DNA of 24,693 nt, from the NCBI GenBank assembly GCA_012271065.1, contig JAAXHE010000041.1, positions 1 through 24,693 on the forward strand. Reading direction: 5' to 3'. The notes beneath the pieces were generated by a model. That model did no database searches and was not told the origin of the DNA. It saw nothing but the letters and a program-made list of their open reading frames with translations. The position numbers and the translations under genes are program-made. This stretch comes from Candidatus Latescibacterota bacterium. Lineage in GTDB: Bacteria; Latescibacterota; UBA2968; GCA-2709665. Shown here one piece after another: positions 6,397-14,980 of this stretch. The number at the start of each line of letters is the position of its first letter. Within the stretch, counting starts at the first letter, position 1.

Positions 6397-8460
6397 CTAA
6401 TTGACCGAATCGGCCGCAGCCGCGCGGAATTCCGCGACCGCCCGCTGACTGTTTGTGGATTCACCCGATTTGAGCGCCACCAGGATCGGGGCCGGATGCG
6501 CCTGTGAAGCGGAGGAAGTATCCGCGGCGACGCCGGTGATCGCATCGACGGGTACCTCGTAGACGTCGTCGGGCTTCCAGAAATCCCGTGAAGCGCGTCC
6601 GGCCGTCGCCCGTGCCATAAACGCTGTCCAGATCGGCACGGCGTCGCGGCCGCCAGTAATCCGGGTCTTCCTGCGGGTCTTCCGGTCGAATCCAATCCAG
6701 ACACACGTAGCGAATTCGGGAGTGAAGCCGGTAAACCAGGCATCCGTATGGTCGTTTGTCGTGCCCGTCTTGCCCGCAGCCGGCCGGGCGAATCCCCCGG
6801 ATCGAACCCCGCGACCGGTACCTCGCTCGATAACGTTCTGAAGCAATCGGATCATGACGTAAGCATCCGCTGCCTTTATTGCGGGAACCGGTTGCACCCG
6901 GTGTTCGTATACCACCCGCCCCCCGGAATCTTCGATCCGCCTCACAAAAGTCGGGTCGACGCGGACCCCGTAGTTGGCGATGGTCGCATAGACCGAGGCC
7001 ATCTCCAGCGGCGAAACCTCGTTCGCGCCCAGCGCGATGCTCGGATACGCGTCCAATGCACTCCGTACTCCCAGTCGTCGGCCCATCTCCACAACCCGTT
7101 CGGGGCCGATGAGATCCATGACCTGCACGCTCGCCGAATTCGCGGAATTCACCAGAGCCCAGGCGGCAGTGGTCACACCCAGATACCTGTCTCTGAAATT
7201 CCTTGGCATCCATGGATTCCCGTTTACCGTGTAGGTCCTCGGCTCATCCACAAACAATGACACGGACGAAATCTCGCCCGACGCCAGCGCCGCCAGATAC
7301 ACGATCGGCTTGAAACCCGAGCCCGGCTGTCGATGGGCAGCCGTTGCCCGATTGAAGTAGCTGATGAAAATGTCACGGCCGCCCACCAATGCGCGCACGT
7401 AGCCGGTCGCCGGCTCAAGGCTGACCAGGGCCGCCTGCATGTAATCACGCCTGTCGTCTTTGCCCGCACCCTCGTACGCGCCGAATCCAAGCCGGACGTC
7501 TACATCTGCAAGTCCTTCCGCAACAGACTTTTCTGCGGCCTTCTGCATGTAAAAATCCAATGTAGTACGGATATTCAACGCACCGAAACTGAGCGCGGAC
7601 CGTCCCCATCGCCGCACCACTTCATCCTTGATGATTTCTACGAAGTACGGCGTCCGATTCCTTTCGGGATATTGCGACGCCAGAACCGGTGACACAGCGA
7701 GAGCATCCTTCAACGCGCCCGTTTCCAGGAAGCCCGCCGCATGCATGCGCCTCAGAACGTGCGCAGTACGCGCCGCGGCCTGCCGGCCGCCGTCGCGAAA
7801 CGGATTCAACGCACCGGGTGAATTGGGCAGCCCGGCAAGCATGGCCGCCTCCGTGAGGCTCAGGTCTGCGGCGGCCTTACCGAAAAACGTCTGCGACGCA
7901 TCCTCAACGCCGTAGGCGTTGGTACCGAAGAAACTCCCGTTGATGTAGACTTCCAGCAATCTGTCCTTGGCCGATTCACCATACAACCTTGAAAACATCG
8001 CCTCCAACTGCACGGCCAGCAGCGCCTCGCGCGCCTTTCGCAGATAGGTCTTCTCCCGTGTCAAAAACACGTTCTTGACGATCTGCTGGGTAATCGTACT
8101 TCCGCCTCTGACTTTCCGGAGATGCCTCAGGTTTGCCAGGAACGCCCCTGCGATGCCTTTCAGACTTACGCCCCGATGGTGATAAAACGATTCGTCTTCG
8201 GTGGCAATAACGGCCTTGACAAACCAGGGACTCACCTGGTCCAGCCTTACCTGTCTGACCCGACGGTTAAAGGTAAACAGCAACTCCCCGGTATCCGCGA
8301 AGATGTTCACGCCCGCCTGGCTGCTCAACGCGTCGGGGTCGGGCGGAATTCGGGGCAATGTCGTCATCAGCCAGACGACGCCGAGGCCTGCAACCAGCAG
8401 CGCGTCGACAGCCAGAAATATCCCTCGGGTCCAGTAGTTTCGAAACCGGATCCGGCACAT
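6397..8460 (-). CDS. Class A penicillin-binding protein (PBP1A-type glycosyltransferase/transpeptidase)
   Basis: A 687-residue bifunctional peptidoglycan synthase anchored by one N-terminal membrane helix (about 14-34). The GT51 glycosyltransferase domain follows, with catalytic Glu88 in TEDESFYHHRG, then RGGSTITQQIVKN at 118-130 and RKAREALLAVQLE at 141-153. The transpeptidase domain has the three penicillin-binding motifs: SGFK with Ser381 and Lys384, SAN at 439-441, and KTG at 564-566. It polymerises lipid II and cross-links the peptides on the periplasmic side. Its start overlaps the stop of the upstream gene by one base (TGATG), so translation is coupled to that membrane protein. The C-terminal tail after about residue 635 is low-complexity and Ala/Ser-rich. 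The DUF3500 gene follows 57 bases downstream. Confidence 0.96.
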   Translation of the reverse strand: MCRIRFRNYWTRGIFLAVDALLVAGLGVVWLMTTLPRIPPDPDALSSQAGVNIFADTGELLFTFNRRVRQVRLDQVSPWFVKAVIATEDESFYHHRGVSLKGIAGAFLANLRHLRKVRGGSTITQQIVKNVFLTREKTYLRKAREALLAVQLEAMFSRLYGESAKDRLLEVYINGSFFGTNAYGVEDASQTFFGKAAADLSLTEAAMLAGLPNSPGALNPFRDGGRQAAARTAHVLRRMHAAGFLETGALKDALAVSPVLASQYPERNRTPYFVEIIKDEVVRRWGRSALSFGALNIRTTLDFYMQKAAEKSVAEGLADVDVRLGFGAYEGAGKDDRRDYMQAALVSLEPATGYVRALVGGRDIFISYFNRATAAHRQPGSGFKPIVYLAALASGEISSVSLFVDEPRTYTVNGNPWMPRNFRDRYLGVTTAAWALVNSANSASVQVMDLIGPERVVEMGRRLGVRSALDAYPSIALGANEVSPLEMASVYATIANYGVRVDPTFVRRIEDSGGRVVYEHRVQPVPAIKAADAYVMIRLLQNVIERGTGRGVRSGGFARPAAGKTGTTNDHTDAWFTGFTPEFATCVWIGFDRKTRRKTRITGGRDAVPIWTAFMARATAGRASRDFWKPDDVYEVPVDAITGVAADTSSASQAHPAPILVALKSGESTNSQRAVAEFRAAAADSVN

Positions 8461-9302
8461 CAGGGCCGCCCTCCGGCGCCGCCGAAGCGTTCGTACATTC
8501 CCGCGGATTCCACCTCGAATCTGACGGAGGCACGTTCCGGATCGACGTAAACCAATTCGCCGTGGTAGGTGCCGAGCCCACTCTGAATCAGTATCTGGCT
8601 CACACGACCCGATCGGAATTCTTCCATCAAACGGTTCCGCTCATCGGACCGGAATTGTTTGACAAAAGCCCTTTCCAGCCGCTCGCGAACGTCCGCCCGA
8701 ATCGAATCCGCCACGACCATGGAGTCCGCTTCGTGGCGTTGAGCCGTCTCGCCCGCGTGTCGGTACAGTGCATCGACCCGGCTCCGTATCCGGGCACGGT
8801 AACGCACGTCAGGCAAGATCGCCAACTGCAGAAGGGTCAAACCCAGATTGAATGCGTTGACGCTTTGTAGCAACTCACGGGTTTCCGGCCCCCTGTTCCC
8901 CGAGCGTTCCGTGCGCCACACCGCGATGAAGGAAGGCAATCCCGACTCCGGCACGCGGTCCACGTCGAAGCGGGCGTCCGTCACGGCATCCGGCAGGCCG
9001 GCGGCCGCGGGCGTTACTTCCGTTTGCAACGAATCCCGGACCTGGGCCCGTGCGTCCAGCCGCTTCCACAATGCGCCGGACCTGGCGCGCCTTGCGTTGT
9101 TCCGGTCCAGCGCTTCTCCCACCCATATTGCAATGGCGTTGGTCCGAAATTCCAGGAACGCGAAGAGCGCACCGGCCGCGGACAGCAACACCGCGCCGGC
9201 GGCGGGATACAGCAGTTTCCTGAATCTCAGCCGTGAGAATTCACGCTCGAATGCCCGCCGGAACCGACAGATACACCGATAGATTCGATGCGGGAGATTC
9301 AT
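8460..9302 (-). CDS. Unrecognised membrane-anchored protein encoded with PBP1A
   Basis: I do not recognise a family. The 280-residue product begins with a strongly basic segment (residues 1-29, RFRRAFEREFSRLRFRK), then one clear membrane helix (about 30-50). A mostly helical, charged region rich in Arg/Glu follows, with coiled-coil-like character between about 150 and 235, and it ends in a predicted beta segment (YHGELVYVDPERASVRFEVESA). Positive-inside topology would put the long C-terminal part in the periplasm, alongside the PBP domains. Its stop overlaps the PBP start by one base. A dedicated scaffold or regulator of the peptidoglycan synthase is a reasonable guess, no more. The ATG at 9302 has no good SD, and the aldolase terminator lies only 18 bases upstream. 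Confidence 0.7.
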   Translation of the reverse strand: MNLPHRIYRCICRFRRAFEREFSRLRFRKLLYPAAGAVLLSAAGALFAFLEFRTNAIAIWVGEALDRNNARRARSGALWKRLDARAQVRDSLQTEVTPAAAGLPDAVTDARFDVDRVPESGLPSFIAVWRTERSGNRGPETRELLQSVNAFNLGLTLLQLAILPDVRYRARIRSRVDALYRHAGETAQRHEADSMVVADSIRADVRERLERAFVKQFRSDERNRLMEEFRSGRVSQILIQSGLGTYHGELVYVDPERASVRFEVESAGMYERFGGAGGRP

Positions 9303-9319
9303 GGCGATCCGATGCCGTC

Positions 9320-9360
9320 AAAAAAATCCCGAAACAGCGCGCCTGCTGCTGTAACGGGAT
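9320..9360 (-). terminator. Rho-independent terminator of the aldolase gene
   Basis: On the minus strand a 13-base-arm hairpin (6 pairs, a 2x2 internal mismatch, 5 pairs; arms 9348-9360 and 9326-9338) is followed by seven T residues. It begins 25 bases after the aldolase stop and ends 18 bases before the ATG of the next gene. Confidence 0.88.
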
Positions 9361-9384
9361 CGGTGGGCGGATACCTGGAGAAAA

Positions 9385-10422
9385 TCAGGCAGCAATGCCC
9401 TCCATCTCCGGAACATATCTGCCGTCACGTGCGGCGCTGTTGCAACTTGCCCTGTGATGGAAGACCTTCTGTGCCGCCGCCACGTTGGCGGCCTTGCCGT
9501 TCCAGGCGGCGCGCGCGGGGTCCTGTAACGCCCTGCCGTACGAATAGCTGAGTTCCCAGGGAAATCCGCCAATCCGATTCATGGCGTTCAGGTGCAGCGT
9601 GGAAAGTTCGGGGCTCTGTCCCCCGGACAGAAACACCACACCTGGAATCGAGGCGGGCACCGTTCGCCGAAGGCATCGCACGGTCGCTTCAGCCACTTCC
9701 TCAACGCCTGCCTGCGCCGGGCAATCGACGCCGGACAGGACCATACTGGCTTTCAGCAACGTGCCTTCCAGATTCACCCGGTGTTCTCCCAATTCTGAAA
9801 AAACGCTACGTAATACCCACTCTGTTACTTCCTCGCACCGTTCGATGGTGTGCCCGCCATCCATCAACACTTCCGGTTCCACGATTGGCGCCAGCCCCAC
9901 TTCCTGACACTCTGCGGCATAACGCGCAAGGGCGTGGGCATTGGCATGGATGCACCCCCGAGTCGGGATTCCGTTGCTGATTGCAATGGCGGCACGCCAT
10001 TTCGCAAACCTGGCGCCGCCCTCGCGATACGCTTCCAGACGGGCGCGGAGTCCGTCCAGACCCTCGGTTATCTGTTCACCTGGAAAGCCGGCCAGGGGAA
10101 CCAGCCCCGCATCCGCCTTGATTCCTGGAATCATACCCCGATCCGCCAACAGCCGCGGAAAGGGTACGCCGCCGTTCGCGGCGGTGTTCAATGTCTCTTC
10201 GTACAAAATGACGCCGCTGATGAAGTCCGACAGATCCGGGGTCGTGAACAGCATTTCGCGATAATCCCTTCGGGATTCGGCGGTGGGTTCCAGGCCGATG
10301 TCCGCGAAACGCTTCGTGATCGTTCCCATACTCTCGTCCGCCGCCAGGATACCTCCGCCCGACGGAACGAGTGCGCGAGCCGTGGCTTCCAGTTCCCCTT
10401 TTGACATCGATTGCGACCCCAT
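9385..10422 (-). CDS. Fructose-bisphosphate aldolase, class I
   Basis: Cleaves fructose 1,6-bisphosphate to dihydroxyacetone phosphate and glyceraldehyde 3-phosphate, and makes it in gluconeogenesis, through a Schiff base. The 345-residue product matches the animal/plant-type class I family: GGGILAADES at 22-31, GIKADAG near 100-106, KWRAAI at 141-146, IVEPEVLMDG at 180-189 and the Schiff-base Lys224 in LEGTLLKASMV. Most homologues read LLKPNMV; the PN to AS change follows the catalytic lysine directly. The phosphate-binding SGGQS is near 267-271. The C-terminal tail lacks the terminal tyrosine important in vertebrate enzymes. Starts at ATG 10422 or ATG 10407 (MSKGEL) are both possible, neither with a strong SD. 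A promoter (10462-10489) and terminator (9320-9360) make it a single-gene unit. Confidence 0.95.
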   Translation of the reverse strand: MGSQSMSKGELEATARALVPSGGGILAADESMGTITKRFADIGLEPTAESRRDYREMLFTTPDLSDFISGVILYEETLNTAANGGVPFPRLLADRGMIPGIKADAGLVPLAGFPGEQITEGLDGLRARLEAYREGGARFAKWRAAIAISNGIPTRGCIHANAHALARYAAECQEVGLAPIVEPEVLMDGGHTIERCEEVTEWVLRSVFSELGEHRVNLEGTLLKASMVLSGVDCPAQAGVEEVAEATVRCLRRTVPASIPGVVFLSGGQSPELSTLHLNAMNRIGGFPWELSYSYGRALQDPARAAWNGKAANVAAAQKVFHHRASCNSAARDGRYVPEMEGIAA

Positions 10423-10461
10423 TTCCGGGTGTTAGACCGCAGGCTGTTCTTCTCACCGTAG

Positions 10462-10489
10462 AATATACGCTATAATCCACCGTTGTCCA
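10462..10489 (-). promoter_or_regulatory. Candidate promoter of the aldolase gene
   Basis: On the minus strand TGGACA (10484-10489) and TATATT (10462-10467) are separated by 16 bases in an AT-rich island. The predicted start of transcription lies about 33 bases before the ATG at 10422. Confidence 0.6.
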
Positions 10490-10501
10490 GCAGATTCCGG
10501 T

Positions 10502-11905
10502 CTATCTGCGAGGCTTGCCGTGAGGATCCGCGGCGCGGACCCAGACCCTAACTTCCGCCAGCGAAGGCTTTCGCACCTCGGATTTCAGTTCTTTGATTCG
10601 CCCGTACAGTGTTTCGGCGTTCGCGCTCGCCAGGCCCGCAACCCCGTCAACACCTGTGTTTCGAAGCAGTGTCGCCGCCTGGCAGCCCATCCCTTTGTGG
10701 ATGGCGAGTTCCGCGTGGAGGATCGCATTTTTCAGGCGAAGTGAATCGACGCCCGCCACCCCCGATAGATACGGGATTTCGTGCGATTCGGATGCGCGAT
10801 AGAGCCGTTCGGGGGTGGAAATGCCCGCGGCGCGAAGCCGCTCACGGTCCTGGGCATCCAATCCGGCCAGTTCGGACATCAGCGGGCGCCTGGACTTCTG
10901 CGTCTTCTCCTGTACCATACCATACGTCGAAACGCTGAACAAGACCGCCAACACGGCCGCCACCCAGCAGCGAAATCGGACAGGCCGCCCGAAACCGCCG
11001 CCGCCCTCCCAACCCCGTCCGCCACGCAGCGCGTGGCACAACAAGGCATAGCAGGCGAACCCGTTGACCGCGAGAACGGGAAACCCCAGAAACCCGGGCA
11101 GGGGCATTTCGAACAGCTTCCAACCCTCCAGTCCAGGCACGGTGTAGATCCACTTGCACCTCGACCAGTAATTGAACCCCTCCCAGACCACCCCCGCCCA
11201 GGCGCCCCCGTACAGAAGGCGCAGCAGCCTCCCGGGACGCCCGTTCTCCAGATCACGCAACAGCGATGGCGCACCCAGCCTGTAATTGACCGCCTCCGGA
11301 ATACCCAGCGTTGCCCCCCAGACCAACCAGAAGGCATACCGCGGCCAGATCAGCGGCAGAATCGCACAGGCCGCGCCGACAACCCACGTTGTCGCCTCCG
11401 TCTTCCACGTTACGCGGAGACCCCGGCATTGGATTGTGCGGAACCGGCGCATCGATTTCAGCCATTCCGCATGCAAGAAACAGGCGGGCAATACGGTTGC
11501 AAAGGCCGCTGCAGAGAATGCGAACCCCCAGGTGTCCGACCGCAATCCGAAGACGTAGTACCAGTTTTCAATGACCAGGTTATAGGCCTCGTACAAGAAC
11601 CAGAAAGGCACTGACCAGAAAAGTAGAGCGACCGTCTCACTGCGACGGTCGCTCAAAAACGATCGGCCCTGGCTGCGAAGGATCAACCCGTCAAGAACCA
11701 GGAGGTATCCATACCACGCCGGCAGGTACCAGACCGTGTTCCAGACGGGAACGTCGGCTGCCAGCAACCAGACGCCGACACCGAAAACGGAGATGCCGGA
11801 GTATCCCCACCAGGGAAACGCCCTCTCCGATGCGGTATTCGATTCGAATCGGGTGCAAACCACGTGAGTACGCCCCAGGGGTCCGTCAGGCCGTCTCGGC
11901 CCCAT
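10502..11905 (-). CDS. Polytopic membrane protein with C-terminal DUF4332-like helix-hairpin-helix domain
   Basis: About 467 residues from ATG 11905. Roughly nine hydrophobic segments fill the first two thirds, Trp- and Tyr-rich, with conserved-looking loops such as LGIPEAVNYRLG and WEGFNYWSRCKW. A last hydrophobic segment (CWVAAVLAVLFSVSTYG) leads to a ~115-residue soluble tail. There MSELAGLDAQDRERLRAAGISTPERLY and ATLLRNTGVDGVAGLASANAETLY (given in parts: two helix-hairpin-helix-like repeats) resemble DUF4332, a family related to DNA-binding HhH folds. I know of no function for this membrane core. The start is uncertain: ATG 11905 overlaps the Kelch gene by 20 bases, GTG 11863 does not, and neither has a clear SD. 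The overlap with the Kelch gene suggests a two-gene operon. Confidence 0.75.
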   Translation of the reverse strand: MGPRRPDGPLGRTHVVCTRFESNTASERAFPWWGYSGISVFGVGVWLLAADVPVWNTVWYLPAWYGYLLVLDGLILRSQGRSFLSDRRSETVALLFWSVPFWFLYEAYNLVIENWYYVFGLRSDTWGFAFSAAAFATVLPACFLHAEWLKSMRRFRTIQCRGLRVTWKTEATTWVVGAACAILPLIWPRYAFWLVWGATLGIPEAVNYRLGAPSLLRDLENGRPGRLLRLLYGGAWAGVVWEGFNYWSRCKWIYTVPGLEGWKLFEMPLPGFLGFPVLAVNGFACYALLCHALRGGRGWEGGGGFGRPVRFRCWVAAVLAVLFSVSTYGMVQEKTQKSRRPLMSELAGLDAQDRERLRAAGISTPERLYRASESHEIPYLSGVAGVDSLRLKNAILHAELAIHKGMGCQAATLLRNTGVDGVAGLASANAETLYGRIKELKSEVRKPSLAEVRVWVRAADPHGKPRR

Positions 11906-12830
11906 CGGCCGAATCGGGTAATTCAAGAGTCCAGACGTCGTTATAAACGACACTACCCGCAATGGACCCGCTGTACCCCCCGAGCAGCCAGATTTTGCGT
12001 TGAAAATCCAGGCAGGGAAACGCGTGGCGCACCCCCCAGGGCGCGCAGCGGGTGGATTGCCGCCATGTCCGACCGTCGTCGGAACACCAGACGTCGTTCA
12101 CATTGATGGACGGCTCGATGGCGCCACCGGCAATCCACATCCTGCCTGCGTGGACAAAGGAACTGTGGAACCGGCGGGGGCCCCATCCGGCATCGAGGGC
12201 CTCCCGATCCCACGTCTGGCCGTCCGGCGAGCACCAGACGTCGTTGTAGTTGACCCCACGATCGTGGTAGTTTCCCCCGCCCAGAATCCAGATCCTGTTT
12301 CTGTATTCGATGGCGGGAAACATGGCTCTCGGCGCCCAAGGCGAGCGCTTCTCAACCAGATCCCACCGGTCTCCGTCGTCTGAGCACCAGACGTCGCCGA
12401 AATGCGCCTTTTGCTCCCAGTTGAGCCCGCCGAGAACCCAGATTCGCTTATTGTAAACCAGACTGCCGAAGGCGCCCCGACAACCCCAGGGGGCGCATTT
12501 CGTTACGCAATCCCAATGCCGGCCGTCGCTTGAACACCAGACGTCGCCGAACGTATGTACACCGTCGAATCCGCCCATCAACCAGATCCGATCGTCCAGG
12601 ACAACGCAGCCCCCAAGGTTCCGGGCCGGCCACGGCGCTGCCCGCAACACGCATTCCCATGTCGTCCCGTCGGCGGAATGCCATACGTCGTTGAGACGCG
12701 GGAAGTTGCCCGGGCCCAGCATCTGCCAGCCCCCCAGCAACCAGATCCGGTCCCGGAAAACCGCGGCGCCGGGCGAATCTCTGGGTGGCCAGGGCGCGGA
12801 TTCGGTGATGCGGCTCCAATTCGCGGTCAT
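11886..12830 (-). CDS. Kelch-repeat beta-propeller protein
   Basis: A 314-residue protein made almost wholly of six Kelch-type repeats of about 50 residues. Each repeat has a hydrophobic strand, IWLLGG or a variant (the Kelch double glycine), then NDVWCSxDGxxWxx and APWxxR. Six blades would close a propeller, a fold used for protein-protein contact or, in some enzymes, catalysis. There is no signal peptide or membrane helix, and several cysteines recur in the DVWCS block, which points to the cytoplasm. ATG 12830 was chosen because similarity begins there; the frame runs upstream to 12998 but that part is basic, lacks repeats and runs into the divergent gene. The 3' end overlaps the following membrane-protein gene. 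Function unknown. Confidence 0.85.
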   Translation of the reverse strand: MTANWSRITESAPWPPRDSPGAAVFRDRIWLLGGWQMLGPGNFPRLNDVWHSADGTTWECVLRAAPWPARNLGGCVVLDDRIWLMGGFDGVHTFGDVWCSSDGRHWDCVTKCAPWGCRGAFGSLVYNKRIWVLGGLNWEQKAHFGDVWCSDDGDRWDLVEKRSPWAPRAMFPAIEYRNRIWILGGGNYHDRGVNYNDVWCSPDGQTWDREALDAGWGPRRFHSSFVHAGRMWIAGGAIEPSINVNDVWCSDDGRTWRQSTRCAPWGVRHAFPCLDFQRKIWLLGGYSGSIAGSVVYNDVWTLELPDSADGAETA

Positions 12831-12962
12831 CCTGCAAGTACACGGCAGGTGAGCCCCGCCGGCCTCCCCATCCTGGCTTTTTCGTTTTCCAACACGTCGC
12901 TTTTCCGATATATTGACAACGGTTGCCGCTGAAGTCCTGAACCGGAAAAACCCACCGATCTT

Positions 12963-13781
12963 ATGTACGGCACGCTCGTTTACTTCGTCTTCAGCCAACT
13001 CGCCGTCGGCGGGTTGTTGTCAATGCTGGTCGTTCCGCTCGAGGCAGGCAAACGCTTCTTCCGGTTCTGCACACTCGCGTGTCTGGTGTTTCTCGCGCTG
13101 GCACTGTGGGCGGGGCCCTTCCCTCTTCTATCACCTGCGGTGGGCGGCTCGACGGTTACCCTGTTGCCGCCCAGGCTTCTTGCGGCCAGTGCCATGCTCG
13201 CGTTCGGCTACCTTCTCGCGGTGGTCGCCGAACGTACGGGACCCCAGAAAGCGTTGCTTGCCGTCGCAGGTCTGACCGGCGCCGCCGGCATTGTCTCCGA
13301 CGGGCTTCTCGCTTGCGCCGCGTGTTCCCCGTTCGCTGCAGGCGTTTTGACCGCCGCCAGTTTCCTGCTCTCCGCCCTGTTCCTAGGCAGCGTCATTTTC
13401 GCAATGATCCTTGGCCACTGGTACCTGGTGGTTCCCGCGCTCCACATCCGGCCTCTGCGGACACTAACGCGGACGATGCTCGTCGCCATCCTGGCCAAGA
13501 CGATATTGACCGCGCTCACGACGTACGTATTCTGGTTGGACGGGGATATTCAGGTGCGGGAAACGCTCCGGTCTTTCTGGGGGCCGGGCGGTCTTTTTCT
13601 GTGGGTACGGGTGCTCTTCGGGCTGATCGGGCCGCTAATCGTGGGATTCATGGTCTGGCAGACCGTCAAGCTACATTCAACCCAGTCGGCGACGGGATTG
13701 CTTTACGTGGCCACGATTTTCGTTCTGATCGGCGAATGTGTTTCCGCCTACATCTTCTTTACAACCACCATACCGGTTTAA
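12963..13781 (+). CDS. Unrecognised polytopic membrane protein
   Basis: I do not recognise a named family. The 272-residue product has about eight hydrophobic segments, beginning with TLVYFVFSQLAVGGLLSMLVV. In the middle is a distinctive GHWYLVVPALHIRPLRTLTR stretch (around 158-177) that looks like a conserved loop at a membrane face. A cysteine pair CAAC is near 118-121. The SD is weak. It is the first gene of a plus-strand pair transcribed away from the Kelch gene across a 132-base gap, and its stop is 4 bases before the next ATG. Composition matches its surroundings, so I see no sign of recent transfer. Confidence 0.8.
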   Translation: MYGTLVYFVFSQLAVGGLLSMLVVPLEAGKRFFRFCTLACLVFLALALWAGPFPLLSPAVGGSTVTLLPPRLLAASAMLAFGYLLAVVAERTGPQKALLAVAGLTGAAGIVSDGLLACAACSPFAAGVLTAASFLLSALFLGSVIFAMILGHWYLVVPALHIRPLRTLTRTMLVAILAKTILTALTTYVFWLDGDIQVRETLRSFWGPGGLFLWVRVLFGLIGPLIVGFMVWQTVKLHSTQSATGLLYVATIFVLIGECVSAYIFFTTTIPV

Positions 13782-13785
13782 ACAC

Positions 13786-14232
13786 ATGGAAATCAGTTTT
13801 CGCTGTCCGGAATGCCAGGCCGTCAATCACGTCAAGCCTTCAAAGGCCGAGCCGACCTGTCAGGCCTGCGGTCGGAATTCTCCGATGGACTTCTCGAAAG
13901 GAATCTTACACAATAACCAGGTCGACGTGTGCCCCCGATGCGAAAAGACCGACTTTTACGTTCAGAGAGACTTCAACGGAAAAATCGGTCTGGGAATTGC
14001 CGTTCTGTTTGCCTTGGTCGGTCTGATTTTCGTGGCGCTGGACCGCCCTGTTTACTTCTATGCCTGCCTTGGCGCCGCCGCGATAATCGACCTCGCACTG
14101 TACCTGAGTCTGCCGGAAATTACGATCTGCTACAGTTGCAAGACCGCGTTCCGCGGCGCCCGAAAGAACCCGGCGCATGAACCATTCGATCTGCATACGG
14201 CGGACATGTACGACAGTCGCGCCAAGGGATGA
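13786..14232 (+). CDS. Small membrane protein with two zinc ribbons
   Basis: 148 residues. A first zinc ribbon uses C7-x2-C10 and C25-x2-C28. A second pair of CxxC knuckles, C49/C52 and C115/C118, lies on either side of two membrane helices (about 67-86 and 90-110), so a split second ribbon could close across a hairpin through the membrane. Both knuckles would then face the same, presumably cytoplasmic, side. It begins 4 bases after the upstream membrane-protein gene, which points to a joint function. Similar small zinc-ribbon proteins are common in environmental genomes, mostly without known function. ATG 13786 is chosen because the frame upstream only overlaps the preceding gene. Confidence 0.78.
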   Translation: MEISFRCPECQAVNHVKPSKAEPTCQACGRNSPMDFSKGILHNNQVDVCPRCEKTDFYVQRDFNGKIGLGIAVLFALVGLIFVALDRPVYFYACLGAAAIIDLALYLSLPEITICYSCKTAFRGARKNPAHEPFDLHTADMYDSRAKG

Positions 14233-14283
14233 CCCGCTTCCCGTCGCCGCGGCCGCCGGCCGGCAAACTGGCTGACTTCCTCC

Positions 14284-14859
14284 TCAACCCTCCCGATTCC
14301 GCTGAAGCAATTCGAGGAATTCCTCACGGGTTGTGCGATCCTTGAATGCGCCCCGGACGGCGGATGTCGTCGCCCAGGCGCCCGGTTTTTCCACGCCTCG
14401 CATTTCCATACACAGATGGCGGGCCTCAATCACCACGATTGACCCTTTGGGTGCAAGTTCACGTTCCAGAAATTCCACGATCTGGTGGGTCATCCGCTCC
14501 TGGATCTGCGGCCGTCGCGCGTAATACTCCACGATCCGCACCAGTTTGCTCAAACCCACGATCTGTTCCGTGGGAATATAGCCCACGTGAACCCTGCCCC
14601 AGAATGGCAACAGATGGTGCGCACACATCGAATAGAACGAAATGTCGTTCATGGCCACCATATTGTCGAACCCGTCTTCATTGGGAAACATCCTGACGTC
14701 GGGTTCGTTGTCTTCGTCGAGCCCCTTGAAGATCTCGAGGTACATCCGCGCGAACCGCCTGGGCGTGTCCCTCAGGTTCGGATCCTTCATATCCAGGTTG
14801 AGCACTTTCATGATTTCCGAGATATGGTACCCGATCCGCTCGATCCTGTCTTCGGCCAT
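14284..14859 (-). CDS. folE: GTP cyclohydrolase I
   Basis: Converts GTP to 7,8-dihydroneopterin triphosphate, the first step of folate and, in some bacteria, tetrahydrobiopterin or queuosine-type pathways. The 191-residue product has the zinc ligands C79, H82 and C150 in SMCAHHLLPFWG and HLCMEMRG, with the same 71-residue spacing between the cysteines as in the E. coli enzyme. The conserved GLSKLVRIVEYYARRPQIQERMT block (102-124) is intact. ATG 14859 is preceded by GAGGAG at 5 bases; an in-frame ATG at 14880 lacks an SD. It converges with the zinc-ribbon gene 51 bases away, with no T-rich terminator between them. Confidence 0.97.
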   Translation of the reverse strand: MAEDRIERIGYHISEIMKVLNLDMKDPNLRDTPRRFARMYLEIFKGLDEDNEPDVRMFPNEDGFDNMVAMNDISFYSMCAHHLLPFWGRVHVGYIPTEQIVGLSKLVRIVEYYARRPQIQERMTHQIVEFLERELAPKGSIVVIEARHLCMEMRGVEKPGAWATTSAVRGAFKDRTTREEFLELLQRNREG

Positions 14860-14980
14860 GGCATCTCCTCTATTGCCCATTCACGCGGACGCCCATGAGA
14901 TCCGCTGTTTCTTTTACATCTCACCGCAACCCGTAGAAATCGCCTCGCAATAGCCGGTGTCGGTCCCGCAAACCCTGTCG

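Noticed and set aside
12913..12941. Perfect TTGACA on the plus strand upstream of the membrane protein gene at 12963
   Set aside because: No acceptable -10 hexamer occurs 16 to 18 bases downstream, so I did not call a promoter.
12831..12998. 56-codon N-terminal extension of the Kelch protein
   Set aside because: Basic, repeat-free and crossing into the start of the divergent gene; repeats begin right after ATG 12830.
14233..14283. GC-rich palindromic run between the convergent zinc-ribbon and folE genes
   Set aside because: Self-complementary but with no T run in either direction; not callable as an intrinsic terminator.
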